From NCBI GenBank assembly GCA_002391065.1, contig DGRP01000067.1:1-26350 (forward strand): a stretch of 26,350 nucleotides of DNA, read 5' to 3'. Below the pieces are notes generated by a model. It saw only the letters and a list, made by a program, of their open reading frames with translations. It was not told where the DNA came from and searched no databases. Shown one piece after another: positions 16,084 to 23,322 of the stretch. The stretch comes from Ruminococcus sp. UBA4385. GTDB taxonomy: Bacteria > Bacillota_A > Clostridia > Oscillospirales > Ruminococcaceae. The translations under genes and the position numbers were made by a program. Within the stretch, counting starts at the first letter, position 1; each line of letters starts with the position of its first letter.

Positions 16084-16593
16084 CTATTCTTCCGATTTTG
16101 CTTTTTGGGAGTCGAAAAGTCTGTCAAATATCCTGTCCTTAATTGACGCAGGAACAAAATCCGTAATGTCCCCGCCGAAGCTTGCTATCTCCCTGACCAC
16201 ACTTGACGAGAGGAACATATTCTCGCCCGTGGTTGTCAGAAACATAGTTTCAGCGCCGTCATAAAGCTTCTTGTTAGCCAGAGCCATCTGAAACTCATAT
16301 TCAAAGTCAGATACCGCCCTGAGGCCCTTAACTATCGCAACAGCACCCGTATGCTTCAGGTAATCCGCCAGCAGACCGCTGTAGCAGTCAACCACAACAT
16401 TATCAAGATGACCTGTTGTTTCAATAATCATTTCCATTCTCTCTTTGACAGTAAATGCAGCGCCCGACTTGTTCGGATTGAACGAAACGAGAACAATTAC
16501 CTTGTCAAAAAGCTTTGAAGCTCTGTTTATAATATCGAGATGTCCGAGTGTCACCGGATCAAAGCTTCCGGGGCAGACAGCTATCTTTTTCAT
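16084..16593 (-). CDS. coaD: Phosphopantetheine adenylyltransferase
   Basis: A 169-residue nucleotidyltransferase that makes dephospho-CoA from 4'-phosphopantetheine and ATP. The class motif PGSFDPVTLGH (8-18) includes the T/HxGH-type signature, and FLSSSVVRE near 127-135 corresponds to the ISSTxVR motif. Its ATG overlaps the rsmD stop by 4 bases, so the two are coupled, as in many Firmicutes. Confidence 0.96.
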   Translation of the reverse strand: MKKIAVCPGSFDPVTLGHLDIINRASKLFDKVIVLVSFNPNKSGAAFTVKERMEMIIETTGHLDNVVVDCYSGLLADYLKHTGAVAIVKGLRAVSDFEYEFQMALANKKLYDGAETMFLTTTGENMFLSSSVVREIASFGGDITDFVPASIKDRIFDRLFDSQKAKSEE

Positions 16594-17144
16594 TCGTCAT
16601 AGTCCTTTTCGTTTTTTCTATAAACTGTGAGGGCAATTTTCCCATACTTATATCTCTTATGAAGCACCAGCTCACCGCACTCATCAGGAAGTGTCAGTTC
16701 CTTTTCGTGCTCACAGATAACATAAGCGCCTTCATTTATCTTCGCTTCGATAAGAGGAAGAGCCTTTTCAATAAGACCCGTATGGTAGGGCGGGTCAACA
16801 AACACAATATCAAGCCCGTTCTTGGCAGTTCTGAGATATTCAAGGCTGTCCATAGAAAGAATCCTTGACTCCTTCACAAAGCCGCAGCCCGAAACATTCT
16901 CCCTTACTATTTTCACAGCCTCAGGATTTTTATCTACAAACACGCAGTGGCTTGCCCCTCTGCTCAGAGCCTCAATGCCCATCTGACCGCTTCCTGCGAA
17001 CAGATCAAGCACACTGGCCCCGGGCACTTCAAACTGAATTATCGAGAACACAGCCTCCTTAACCATGTCCGAGGTCGGTCTGGTATCAGTGCCCTCAAGT
17101 GTTTTGAGTTTTTTTCCTCTGCATGAACCGGTAATAACTCTCAT
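16590..17144 (-). CDS. rsmD: 16S rRNA (guanine966-N2)-methyltransferase
   Basis: A 184-residue SAM-dependent methyltransferase that modifies 16S rRNA. It begins MRVITGSCRGKKL, has the SAM motif VLDLFAGSGQMGIEAL (45-60) and the amino-methyltransferase motif DPPY (117-120). ATG at 17144 is chosen from the family's N terminus; the ribosome site GGTGAT is weak. An in-frame ATG at 17174 would lie at or before the expected transcript start. It is the first gene of the operon with coaD. Confidence 0.93.
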   Translation of the reverse strand: MRVITGSCRGKKLKTLEGTDTRPTSDMVKEAVFSIIQFEVPGASVLDLFAGSGQMGIEALSRGASHCVFVDKNPEAVKIVRENVSGCGFVKESRILSMDSLEYLRTAKNGLDIVFVDPPYHTGLIEKALPLIEAKINEGAYVICEHEKELTLPDECGELVLHKRYKYGKIALTVYRKNEKDYDE

Positions 17145-17172
17145 TTGATCACCATTCCATTTCACATCTAAC

Positions 17173-17201
17173 ATTATACTATAGTTTTCTCTTTTTGTCT
17201 A
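17173..17201 (-). promoter_or_regulatory. Promoter of the rsmD-coaD operon
   Basis: On the minus strand TAGACA (17196-17201) and TATAAT (17173-17178) are separated by 17 bp. The transcript would start near 17166, about 20 bases before the rsmD start codon. Confidence 0.82.
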
Positions 17202-17235
17202 GTGCATTTTGTAATTTTTTTTACTCTCGGCAAAA

Positions 17236-17271
17236 AATTTCAAAAAAAGAACTCCCGAAGCACGGGAGTTC
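17236..17271 (-). terminator. Terminator of the surface protein gene
   Basis: A perfect 9-bp stem pairs 17249-17257 with 17263-17271 around a 5-base loop. Leftward it is followed by TTTTTTTGAAATTTTTT. It lies about 33 bases after the stop of the surface protein gene. Confidence 0.9.
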
Positions 17272-17303
17272 TCAAAAATATCAAGAATGTTTATCCGTAT
17301 GGA

Positions 17304-18320
17304 TTACTTTCTCTTAGTTACAACGAGAGCTGCACCTGCAAGTGCGATACCTGCAAATACGAGACCTGCTGTAGCACCTGTAGCTGCTGTTGTGCTTGTA
17401 GCATCGCTTCCGCCGCCTGCTGCTGTGCTGCCTGCTGCTGCTGTGCCGCCATTGCTTGCAGCCTTAGATGTACCTGCATCAGCTGTCTTGCTGCTAGCGT
17501 CTGCCTTAGAGCTTTCATCAGCCTTCTTGGAGCTTTCATCGCCAGCCTTGGAGCTTTCACCGCTAGGTGCAGAGCTGTCTCCGCCTGCGCTTTCGCTCAG
17601 ACCTGTGACAGTGAATGTCATCTCAATTACATCATCAGCACCTGGAGCTGCATAAGTGTCATGATCGATCATCTGACCGCCTGCTACGAAATCCTTGTAC
17701 TCCTTGTTCCACTTGTTAGTGATTGTGAAGTTAAGGCTGTCAGAGGTGGCATCAGTGATAGGATCAGCAACAGTGTATGTGTTTGCGCCGTACTTAATTG
17801 TTACGTCAGAGAACTTGATCTTTTTGCCGTCAAGATAAACGTTTCCGTCGTCGTCAACCTCGAAATTCTCAGCATCAGTTGTAAGTCCGATAAGATTGAA
17901 GCCGGTAAATGCCTGACCGTCGATAACTTCTCCGTTTTCCATCTCGAAGTTCTTTGCAACAGACCAGTTAAGAGCGCCGCCGCTTCTCTCTGTACCGTCA
18001 TCGTATACCTGAATCTGCTCATTGATAGTACCGCTTACTTTACCGGAAACAGTATATGTTCCGTCTTCTGTGATGTCAACATCAGAGAAAGTAACAGTAG
18101 TATCGATACCATACTGGCCGCCCTGAACGCCTACACCTGCATTAGGGAATGTAGCCTTTACAAGATTCTCCTCAGGTTCTGCTGCATAAGCGTTACGGAA
18201 ATCCCATGTTCCGTCAGACTGATAATAAAGACCAGCCTTGAAAGCAGATGCGGACATTGCAAACATAGATACTGCGAGCGAAGAAGCTGCCATACCTACA
18301 AATACTTTTCTAAGTTTCAT
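17304..18320 (-). CDS. Secreted surface protein with Ser/Ala-rich stalk and C-terminal anchor
   Basis: A 338-residue exported protein. A signal peptide (1-26, ending MSASA) is followed by a beta-rich domain of about 200 residues rich in T, D, G and V. Then comes a low-complexity stalk of S, K, A, D, G and T (about 240-310), and a hydrophobic helix (about 319-334) ending in TKRK. The tail looks like a sortase-type sorting signal, but no LPxTG or NPxTG is present, only ATGA before the helix, so it may simply stay in the membrane. The two domain-like halves each carry a segment with FSDV. I do not recognise the family. AGGAAG precedes the ATG by 8 bases. Confidence 0.8.
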   Translation of the reverse strand: MKLRKVFVGMAASSLAVSMFAMSASAFKAGLYYQSDGTWDFRNAYAAEPEENLVKATFPNAGVGVQGGQYGIDTTVTFSDVDITEDGTYTVSGKVSGTINEQIQVYDDGTERSGGALNWSVAKNFEMENGEVIDGQAFTGFNLIGLTTDAENFEVDDDGNVYLDGKKIKFSDVTIKYGANTYTVADPITDATSDSLNFTITNKWNKEYKDFVAGGQMIDHDTYAAPGADDVIEMTFTVTGLSESAGGDSSAPSGESSKAGDESSKKADESSKADASSKTADAGTSKAASNGGTAAAGSTAAGGGSDATSTTAATGATAGLVFAGIALAGAALVVTKRK

Positions 18321-18353
18321 TTCTAAAACTTCCTTTCCTAATTAGTTTACTTC

Positions 18354-18382
18354 ATTATACTTTATTTTTAACAAAATTTCAA
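18354..18382 (-). promoter_or_regulatory. Promoter of the surface protein gene
   Basis: On the minus strand TTGAAA (18377-18382) and TATAAT (18354-18359) are separated by 17 bp, about 30 bases upstream of the start codon. Confidence 0.85.
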
Positions 18383-18509
18383 TCAGCATATACACCAAAT
18401 CTGCAAACGTTTTCCTGTGCATACTTAACAATTTTGTACCAAGAATAGCAACAAAATACACAAAAATTATTATAAAATTGGAAAATATGAAACTGCCCTG
18501 TTATAATCC

Positions 18510-19415
18510 TTATTTCCAGAGCCTTTCAGGATACGCTCCGCTTTCTATAAGATTGGCGATTTCAGCCTTAACACCCGGCTTATCCTCGGCATAGGTAACA
18601 CCGAACCAGCGGTCGTGGCTGGGCAGTACAGCGCAGTCAGCCTCGCCGGATTTTATCATCTCATCAATTGCCGCAGGAAGCAGGAACTCCGCAGTCAGGC
18701 TGTCATGATTATTCTTGAAAAAGTCTGCAAACTTCTCTCTGAGCCTGTCCAAAAACTTAACCGGCAGCCCCCACATATTCATTGAAGCATAGCAGTTCTC
18801 ATCGACTTCAACAGTCTCTTCCTTGCCTGAGTACACCTTTCCGTCAGCCTCACGCCTGATGTTGTATGTCTCGGTAACACCTGTGAGCATACCGTCTTTT
18901 TCGATACAGAGACCTCTGTTCACAGCGCCGTATTCGCTCAGAGTGTTTTTAAGGATAAAGCCTGCCATAGCCAGATGAAGCTTGTCCTCGGGCTGTTCTG
19001 ATGTCAGGAACTTGTAAAGCTGCCTGTAGGCTTCCTTTCCGTAAAAGTCATCGGCATTTATAACAGCAACAGGCTCATGCACCGCAGAAGCTGCACAGAG
19101 CACAGCGTGTCCGTGCCCCCATGGCTTAGTTCTTTCAGGATTTTTAGTGAAGCCCTCAGGGATCATATCAAGCTCCTGAAAAACATATTCGACGTTTGCA
19201 TATTTTGAGATCCTGCTGCCTATCATTTCATCAAAGGCATCTTTTATGTCACGTCTGATTACAAATACTATTTTATTAAAGCCTGCCTCGAGCGCATCAT
19301 AGACCGAATAGTCCATAATGATCTCACCGTTCGGTCCAAAAGGCTCAAGCTGCTTTATGCCGCCTTTAAACCTTGACCCCAGACCTGCTGCAAGAATACA
19401 TAGTGTGCAGTTCAT
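18510..19415 (-). CDS. NTP transferase family nucleotidyltransferase
   Basis: A 301-residue sugar-nucleotidyltransferase-like protein. The N-terminal signature LAAGLGSRFKGGIKQL (8-23) binds the nucleotide, and INADDFYG near 119-126 supplies the metal-binding aspartates. Together they predict transfer of a nucleotidyl group to a phosphorylated sugar or polyol; the substrate is not evident and no partner gene lies beside it. ATG at 19415 is chosen because GGAGGAG lies just before it; an in-frame ATG at 19445 has no ribosome site. No clear terminator follows, so read-through into the surface protein gene is possible. Confidence 0.85.
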   Translation of the reverse strand: MNCTLCILAAGLGSRFKGGIKQLEPFGPNGEIIMDYSVYDALEAGFNKIVFVIRRDIKDAFDEMIGSRISKYANVEYVFQELDMIPEGFTKNPERTKPWGHGHAVLCAASAVHEPVAVINADDFYGKEAYRQLYKFLTSEQPEDKLHLAMAGFILKNTLSEYGAVNRGLCIEKDGMLTGVTETYNIRREADGKVYSGKEETVEVDENCYASMNMWGLPVKFLDRLREKFADFFKNNHDSLTAEFLLPAAIDEMIKSGEADCAVLPSHDRWFGVTYAEDKPGVKAEIANLIESGAYPERLWK

Positions 19416-19463
19416 AAAATTCTCCTCCATAACTGTGCATTTCATATTTTTACTAACATGAAT

Positions 19464-19492
19464 ATTATTACATATTTTGTCTTGTTTGTCAA
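19464..19492 (-). promoter_or_regulatory. Promoter of the nucleotidyltransferase gene
   Basis: On the minus strand TTGACA (19487-19492) and AATAAT (19464-19469) are separated by 17 bp. It is back to back with the promoter of the divergent dehydrogenase gene; the two -35 boxes are 13 bases apart. Confidence 0.82.
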
Positions 19493-19505
19493 TAGATTTT
19501 AGCTG

Positions 19506-19534
19506 TTGACAGGAGATTAAATATATGATACACT
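19506..19534 (+). promoter_or_regulatory. Promoter of the short-chain dehydrogenase gene
   Basis: TTGACA (19506-19511) and TACACT (19529-19534) are separated by 17 bp. The -35 box is consensus and the -10 box has two mismatches. The start codon lies about 20 bases downstream of the -10 box. Confidence 0.7.
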
Positions 19535-19554
19535 AAACAAAAGGAGTGATAGCT

Positions 19555-20319
19555 ATGGCAAGAACAGCGCTTATTACGGGCGCAAGCTCGGGTATTGGCA
19601 GAGAAATGGCCAAACAGCTCAGCGAGAGGGGCTTCAAGGTCATTCTTGCGGCAAGAAGAAAGGAAAGGCTCGAGGAGCTTGCCTCGGAGATAGACGGTGA
19701 AAGCAGGGTTATCGTCAGCGATGTTTCCACCCGTGAGGGCTGTGAAGCACTTTACGAGGCAGTAAAAGACGAGAATGTGACTGTCCTGATAAACAATGCA
19801 GGCTTTGGCGCACTGGGAGATTTTGACGAGCTCCCGCTTGATACAGAGCTTCGTATGATAGATACTAATATTACCGCAGTGCATATTCTTACCAAGCTTT
19901 TTATAAAGGATTTCATTGCGGCTGACAGAGGATATATTTTAAACGTTGCTTCATCTGCAGGGCTTATGGCAGGAGGGCCTCTTATGGCTACCTACTATGC
20001 AACAAAGGCTTATGTAGTCAGCCTTACAAGCTCAATCAGCGGAGAGCTTAAAAACAGGGGAGCGAACGTTCATATCTCGGCGCTGTGCCCGGGACCTGTA
20101 GCAACTGAATTCAATGATGTTGCAGGCTGTGACTTCGGCGTTGAGGGCATTTCCGCTGAGGACTGTGCAAGAGCAGGTCTTGAAGGTCTTTTCAGAAAGT
20201 CGCTTATAATAGTACCGGGCTCGGGCATGAAGGCTGCGGCAGCGCTTTCAAGGCTTGCCCCCAGAAATGTTGTACTGAAGGTTGCGGGAGAACTTCAGAA
20301 GAAGAAACTGACAGACTGA
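19555..20319 (+). CDS. Short-chain dehydrogenase/reductase (SDR), DltE-like
   Basis: A 254-residue classical SDR. The NAD(P) loop TGASSGIG lies at 8-15, NNAG at 80-83, and the catalytic residues are N105, S134, Y147 and K151 (YYATK). AARRKERLEEL after the second strand suggests NADP preference. It resembles the YqjQ/DltE subgroup rather than FabG, and its substrate cannot be told. ATG at 19555 is chosen because AAGGAG lies 8 bases before it; the in-frame GTG at 19546 overlaps that site. It is monocistronic. Confidence 0.9.
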   Translation: MARTALITGASSGIGREMAKQLSERGFKVILAARRKERLEELASEIDGESRVIVSDVSTREGCEALYEAVKDENVTVLINNAGFGALGDFDELPLDTELRMIDTNITAVHILTKLFIKDFIAADRGYILNVASSAGLMAGGPLMATYYATKAYVVSLTSSISGELKNRGANVHISALCPGPVATEFNDVAGCDFGVEGISAEDCARAGLEGLFRKSLIIVPGSGMKAAAALSRLAPRNVVLKVAGELQKKKLTD

Positions 20320-20334
20320 AATACAGGATACAGA

Positions 20335-20365
20335 AAACCCCATATCCATTGTGGATATGGGGTTT
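20335..20365. terminator. Bidirectional hairpin terminator
   Basis: A perfect 14-bp stem pairs 20335-20348 with 20352-20365 around a 3-base loop. It lies between the converging dehydrogenase and heptad-repeat genes. The T runs are short on both sides (TTTATC on plus, TTTTCTG on minus), so efficiency may be moderate. Confidence 0.8.
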
Positions 20366-20387
20366 ATCTATGCTCTGAAATGCAGAT

Positions 20388-23303
20388 TTATTTCTTCTTG
20401 GATTCAACAGGCTCGGTTTCGTAGATGAACTTAACTGTGCTGTGTGTATCCTTAGCCACTCCCGAGAAGTTGTCAGCCTCGGCTGCAGCTTCCTTGATAG
20501 CCTTGATCCTGTCAATAAGAGCAGGCAGATTATCCTTATAAGCGTTCATAAGCTTGTCGATAGCCTCGGTCTTGAATTTATCCATGCCCTCGCTGAGCTC
20601 CTTGGCACCGTCTTCAAGCTGCTGAACACCGTCGGTAAGCTTTCCTGTGCCTTTTTTGAGCTCACCTACACCGCTGAACAGTTTAGCGCTGCCTGCGGAA
20701 AGTGTATTGCTGCCCGAAGCAAGCTCAGCAAGTGAGCTGTAGAGAGTAGCTGTACCGTTCTTCATTTCAGCGCTTCCGCTTGAAAGCTGTGCGAGACCGT
20801 TATCCAGTGCTTTTGCACCGCTTGTCAGGTCAGGCATATTGGAGTTGAGCGTAGATGTACCTGCTTTAAGCTGAGATACACCTGATTTAAGGTCTCCGCT
20901 GACCTTCCGGTCGAGAGTGTTAAGTCCTCCCGAAATCTGCGAAACACCACTCTTGACCTCGCCCTTAACGCTGTCATTAAGGGTGCTGAGTCCGCCCGAA
21001 AGCTGAGAAACACCACTCTTTAATGTGCTGCTTGAGCCGTTTACGCTGTCATTGAGGGAGCTCAGTCCGCCCGAAAGCTGAGATACACCGTTCTTTAAGG
21101 TGCTGGAGCTTCCGTTTATCTGCTCATTAAGCTGATCTATGCCGCCGTTGAGAGCAGCCATGCCGTTTTTAAGTGTGCTGTCGCTGCCGTTTACACTTGC
21201 ATTGAGCTTATCAGTGCCTGTCTTGATCTGAGCAACGCCGCCCTTGAGCTCGCCAAGCTTCTCGGAGATTGAATCAGCATCAATGCCTGATACCATATCA
21301 TTTACAGATGTCTTTATCTGACCTGCACCGTTCGAGAGTGCAGCCGCACTGTCCGAAAGGGAAGCCGTGGGATTGCCGCCTGCGTCATAGGCTGTACCGC
21401 CCGAAACCATAGCATTGTAGATATTCTGCTGACCTGCAATAGTCTGCTGGAGAGTTGCAATAGCAGCCTGAACAGAAGCATCGGGATTCTCTATAGCCTG
21501 CAAAGCAGCCAGTGCCTGCTGGTTTGCATTTATCGTTGTCAGAAGATTTGCAGCCGCAGTATTAATTCCTGCCGAAAGCTGAGAAGCTCCGCCTGAAACC
21601 TGATCCATGCCTGTGTTGAACTGCTCCATACCCTCAGACAGGTCGGGCAGCTCGCCTATGCCCTCGCTGACCTTTGCATTAAGCTGGTCAACACCTGCGG
21701 AGATCTGTGCAACACCGTTTGAAAGGCTCTGAGCATTATCCTTGCCGTAAAGACCGTAGTAAAGCTGATCGCTGCCCTGATCGAGGGCTGCCACACCGTT
21801 AGCAAGGCTGTTCTTGTTGTCCTTTCCGTAGAGACCGTAGTAAAGATTTCCTGCACCGTTATTAAGGGCAGAAACACCGTTTGAAAGGCTGTTTGCATTG
21901 TCCTTTCCGTACAGACCGTAGTAAAGGGAGCCTGCACCGCTGTTGAGTGCCGAAACACCGTTTTCAAGGCTGTTCTTGTTGTTCTGTCCGTAGAAGCTGT
22001 CATAAAGCTGTCCTGCGCCCTTGTTGAGAGCCGAAACTCCGCTTGCAAGGCTGTTGTCACCTGTGAAGAGAGAGTCATACAGTGTTTTTGAAGCAATATC
22101 AAGCTGTCCTACACCGCCTGCAATTTTTCCGGCGCCGTCAGAAAGTGCAGCAGAGCCGCTTTTTGCACTTGCAAGACCGTTAGAGATCTGAGCTGCTGCC
22201 GAATCAAGCTTGGCAGAGCCGTCTTTTATCTGAGCAGCACCCGAGGAAAGCTTCTGAGCACCTGTATTCAGTTCATCTGAGCCTGAGTAAAGCTGATCTA
22301 TTCCGCTTACCAGAGTGCCCGAGCTCTTATTGAGTGTCTTGATACCGTCATAAAGCTTAGCTGAGCCGTCTACAAGCTTATCTGTAGCGTCAGCAAGCTC
22401 ATCAAGCTTTTCTTCAATCTCATCAAGGGTATCGTCATAGTCAACATCAAATCTGGAGAATACCTCATTAGTTGCAACAGTGAACGAAGTCTTCATCTTG
22501 AAGTCCTTGACATCAGCAGTGAACTCAAAGTACTCAGGAAGCGTGATCTCATCATGATCCTCAAGACCTAAGCTCTTCTTCATTCCGGGCAGCCCGAAGC
22601 CGAGAACAATATTACGGCTTCCGTCTGTGATAAGTCGTGCGTTAGTTACCTCAACGTTTGAGAAAACCTCATTGTCGAGAATAAGACCTGTAGCACAGAG
22701 GTAGGGAAGATAGATTTCTTCATTCTTTCCGCCGATCTTTACAGCTTTCTTTGCTCTGTTTGTATATTCATATCTTACGGTGAGCTTTCCGCTTTCACCA
22801 AGAATATCGGCAGGCTCAACCTTTTTGCCGTTGAGTGTATAGGTGATTTTTATGTCAATAGGAGCTTCCTTGTCAGTGTAGCCCTTGTAGTAGATGTCAC
22901 CGCCATCGGTGTTCCAGGTCATATTGTCGCCGCTGCCCGAGTAGCTCTCATCTGTTTTGACATTCTCAATGTCCTTCAGCTCGGAAGCATCAGGCAGGCT
23001 TTTAAGACCGTCGGGGTTTTTAAGCCAGTCGCTGACGATAGTTTTAGTCTGCTTGCCCGATGGGTCAGTCATAACGAATACAGTCTCGTCTTTTACAAGA
23101 CCGTCATTCTGCTTTACCTTAACGGTCGGGGCAGTAAGCTTGAATTCTTCCTTCTTGCTGTCCTTTGTATCTTTATTATCTGCAGCTGCCTTGGTATCTG
23201 CCTTTGAGTCTGTCTTTGTATCGGCAGCAGCATACATTCCTGTGCTGACTGCTGAAAGAACAACTGCGAGAACTCCTGCTATAAGCTTATTTGTATTTTT
23301 CAT
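20388..23303 (-). CDS. Secreted heptad-repeat protein of the YhgE/Pip-like type, without the membrane domain
   Basis: A 971-residue exported protein. A signal peptide (1-26, ending MYAAA) is followed by a Lys/Asp/Ala-rich linker (27-52) and a predicted beta domain (about 55-290). Residues 300-910 are built from short helical repeats with L, G and S/A spacing (LxxGxxxLxxG), as in the X3LX2G heptads of YhgE/Pip proteins and B. subtilis YdgH. A charged C-terminal part ends in ESKKK. Unlike YhgE/Pip it has no C-terminal ABC-2-type membrane helices. Within the repeats are four 27-residue units (417-524) and three 25-residue units (705-779). The ATG at 23303 follows TAGGAGAG; the upstream ATG at 23375 overlaps the transporter gene. 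It is 19 bases after the transporter, so they are co-expressed. Confidence 0.85.
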   Translation of the reverse strand: MKNTNKLIAGVLAVVLSAVSTGMYAAADTKTDSKADTKAAADNKDTKDSKKEEFKLTAPTVKVKQNDGLVKDETVFVMTDPSGKQTKTIVSDWLKNPDGLKSLPDASELKDIENVKTDESYSGSGDNMTWNTDGGDIYYKGYTDKEAPIDIKITYTLNGKKVEPADILGESGKLTVRYEYTNRAKKAVKIGGKNEEIYLPYLCATGLILDNEVFSNVEVTNARLITDGSRNIVLGFGLPGMKKSLGLEDHDEITLPEYFEFTADVKDFKMKTSFTVATNEVFSRFDVDYDDTLDEIEEKLDELADATDKLVDGSAKLYDGIKTLNKSSGTLVSGIDQLYSGSDELNTGAQKLSSGAAQIKDGSAKLDSAAAQISNGLASAKSGSAALSDGAGKIAGGVGQLDIASKTLYDSLFTGDNSLASGVSALNKGAGQLYDSFYGQNNKNSLENGVSALNSGAGSLYYGLYGKDNANSLSNGVSALNNGAGNLYYGLYGKDNKNSLANGVAALDQGSDQLYYGLYGKDNAQSLSNGVAQISAGVDQLNAKVSEGIGELPDLSEGMEQFNTGMDQVSGGASQLSAGINTAAANLLTTINANQQALAALQAIENPDASVQAAIATLQQTIAGQQNIYNAMVSGGTAYDAGGNPTASLSDSAAALSNGAGQIKTSVNDMVSGIDADSISEKLGELKGGVAQIKTGTDKLNASVNGSDSTLKNGMAALNGGIDQLNEQINGSSSTLKNGVSQLSGGLSSLNDSVNGSSSTLKSGVSQLSGGLSTLNDSVKGEVKSGVSQISGGLNTLDRKVSGDLKSGVSQLKAGTSTLNSNMPDLTSGAKALDNGLAQLSSGSAEMKNGTATLYSSLAELASGSNTLSAGSAKLFSGVGELKKGTGKLTDGVQQLEDGAKELSEGMDKFKTEAIDKLMNAYKDNLPALIDRIKAIKEAAAEADNFSGVAKDTHSTVKFIYETEPVESKKK
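20835..21191 (-). repeat. In-gene repeats of 75 and 66 bp
   Basis: Residues 705-779 hold three 25-residue units of the form NGSSSTLKNGVSQLSGG plus LSSLNDSV. Two 22-residue shortened units (780-823) follow, which lack the NGSSS part and begin with a single charged loop. The copies are also close in DNA sequence, pointing to recent duplication inside the gene. Confidence 0.8.
21732..22055 (-). repeat. Four tandem 81-bp units inside the heptad-repeat gene
   Basis: Residues 417-524 are four 27-residue units, for example NSLSNGVSALNNGAGN followed by LYYGLYGKDNK, and a fifth partial unit follows. Copies 2 to 4 share the LYYGLYGKDN block and nearly identical DNA spaced exactly 81 bases apart, while the first has diverged (LYDSFYGQNN). 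They are in frame and coding. Confidence 0.88.
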
Positions 23304-23322
23304 GTTCGTCTCTCCTATCTGT

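Noticed and set aside
17202..18326. A 374-codon open frame on the plus strand opposite the surface protein gene
   Set aside because: The product is a Cys/Ala/Ser-rich run that mirrors the low-complexity stalk codons of the minus-strand gene. It has no ribosome site or family motif, and the minus-strand gene has a signal peptide, a promoter and a terminator.
21732..22055. Regularly spaced 81-bp repeats that might suggest a CRISPR array
   Set aside because: The repeats are contiguous, in frame and coding, with no unique spacers and no cas genes nearby.
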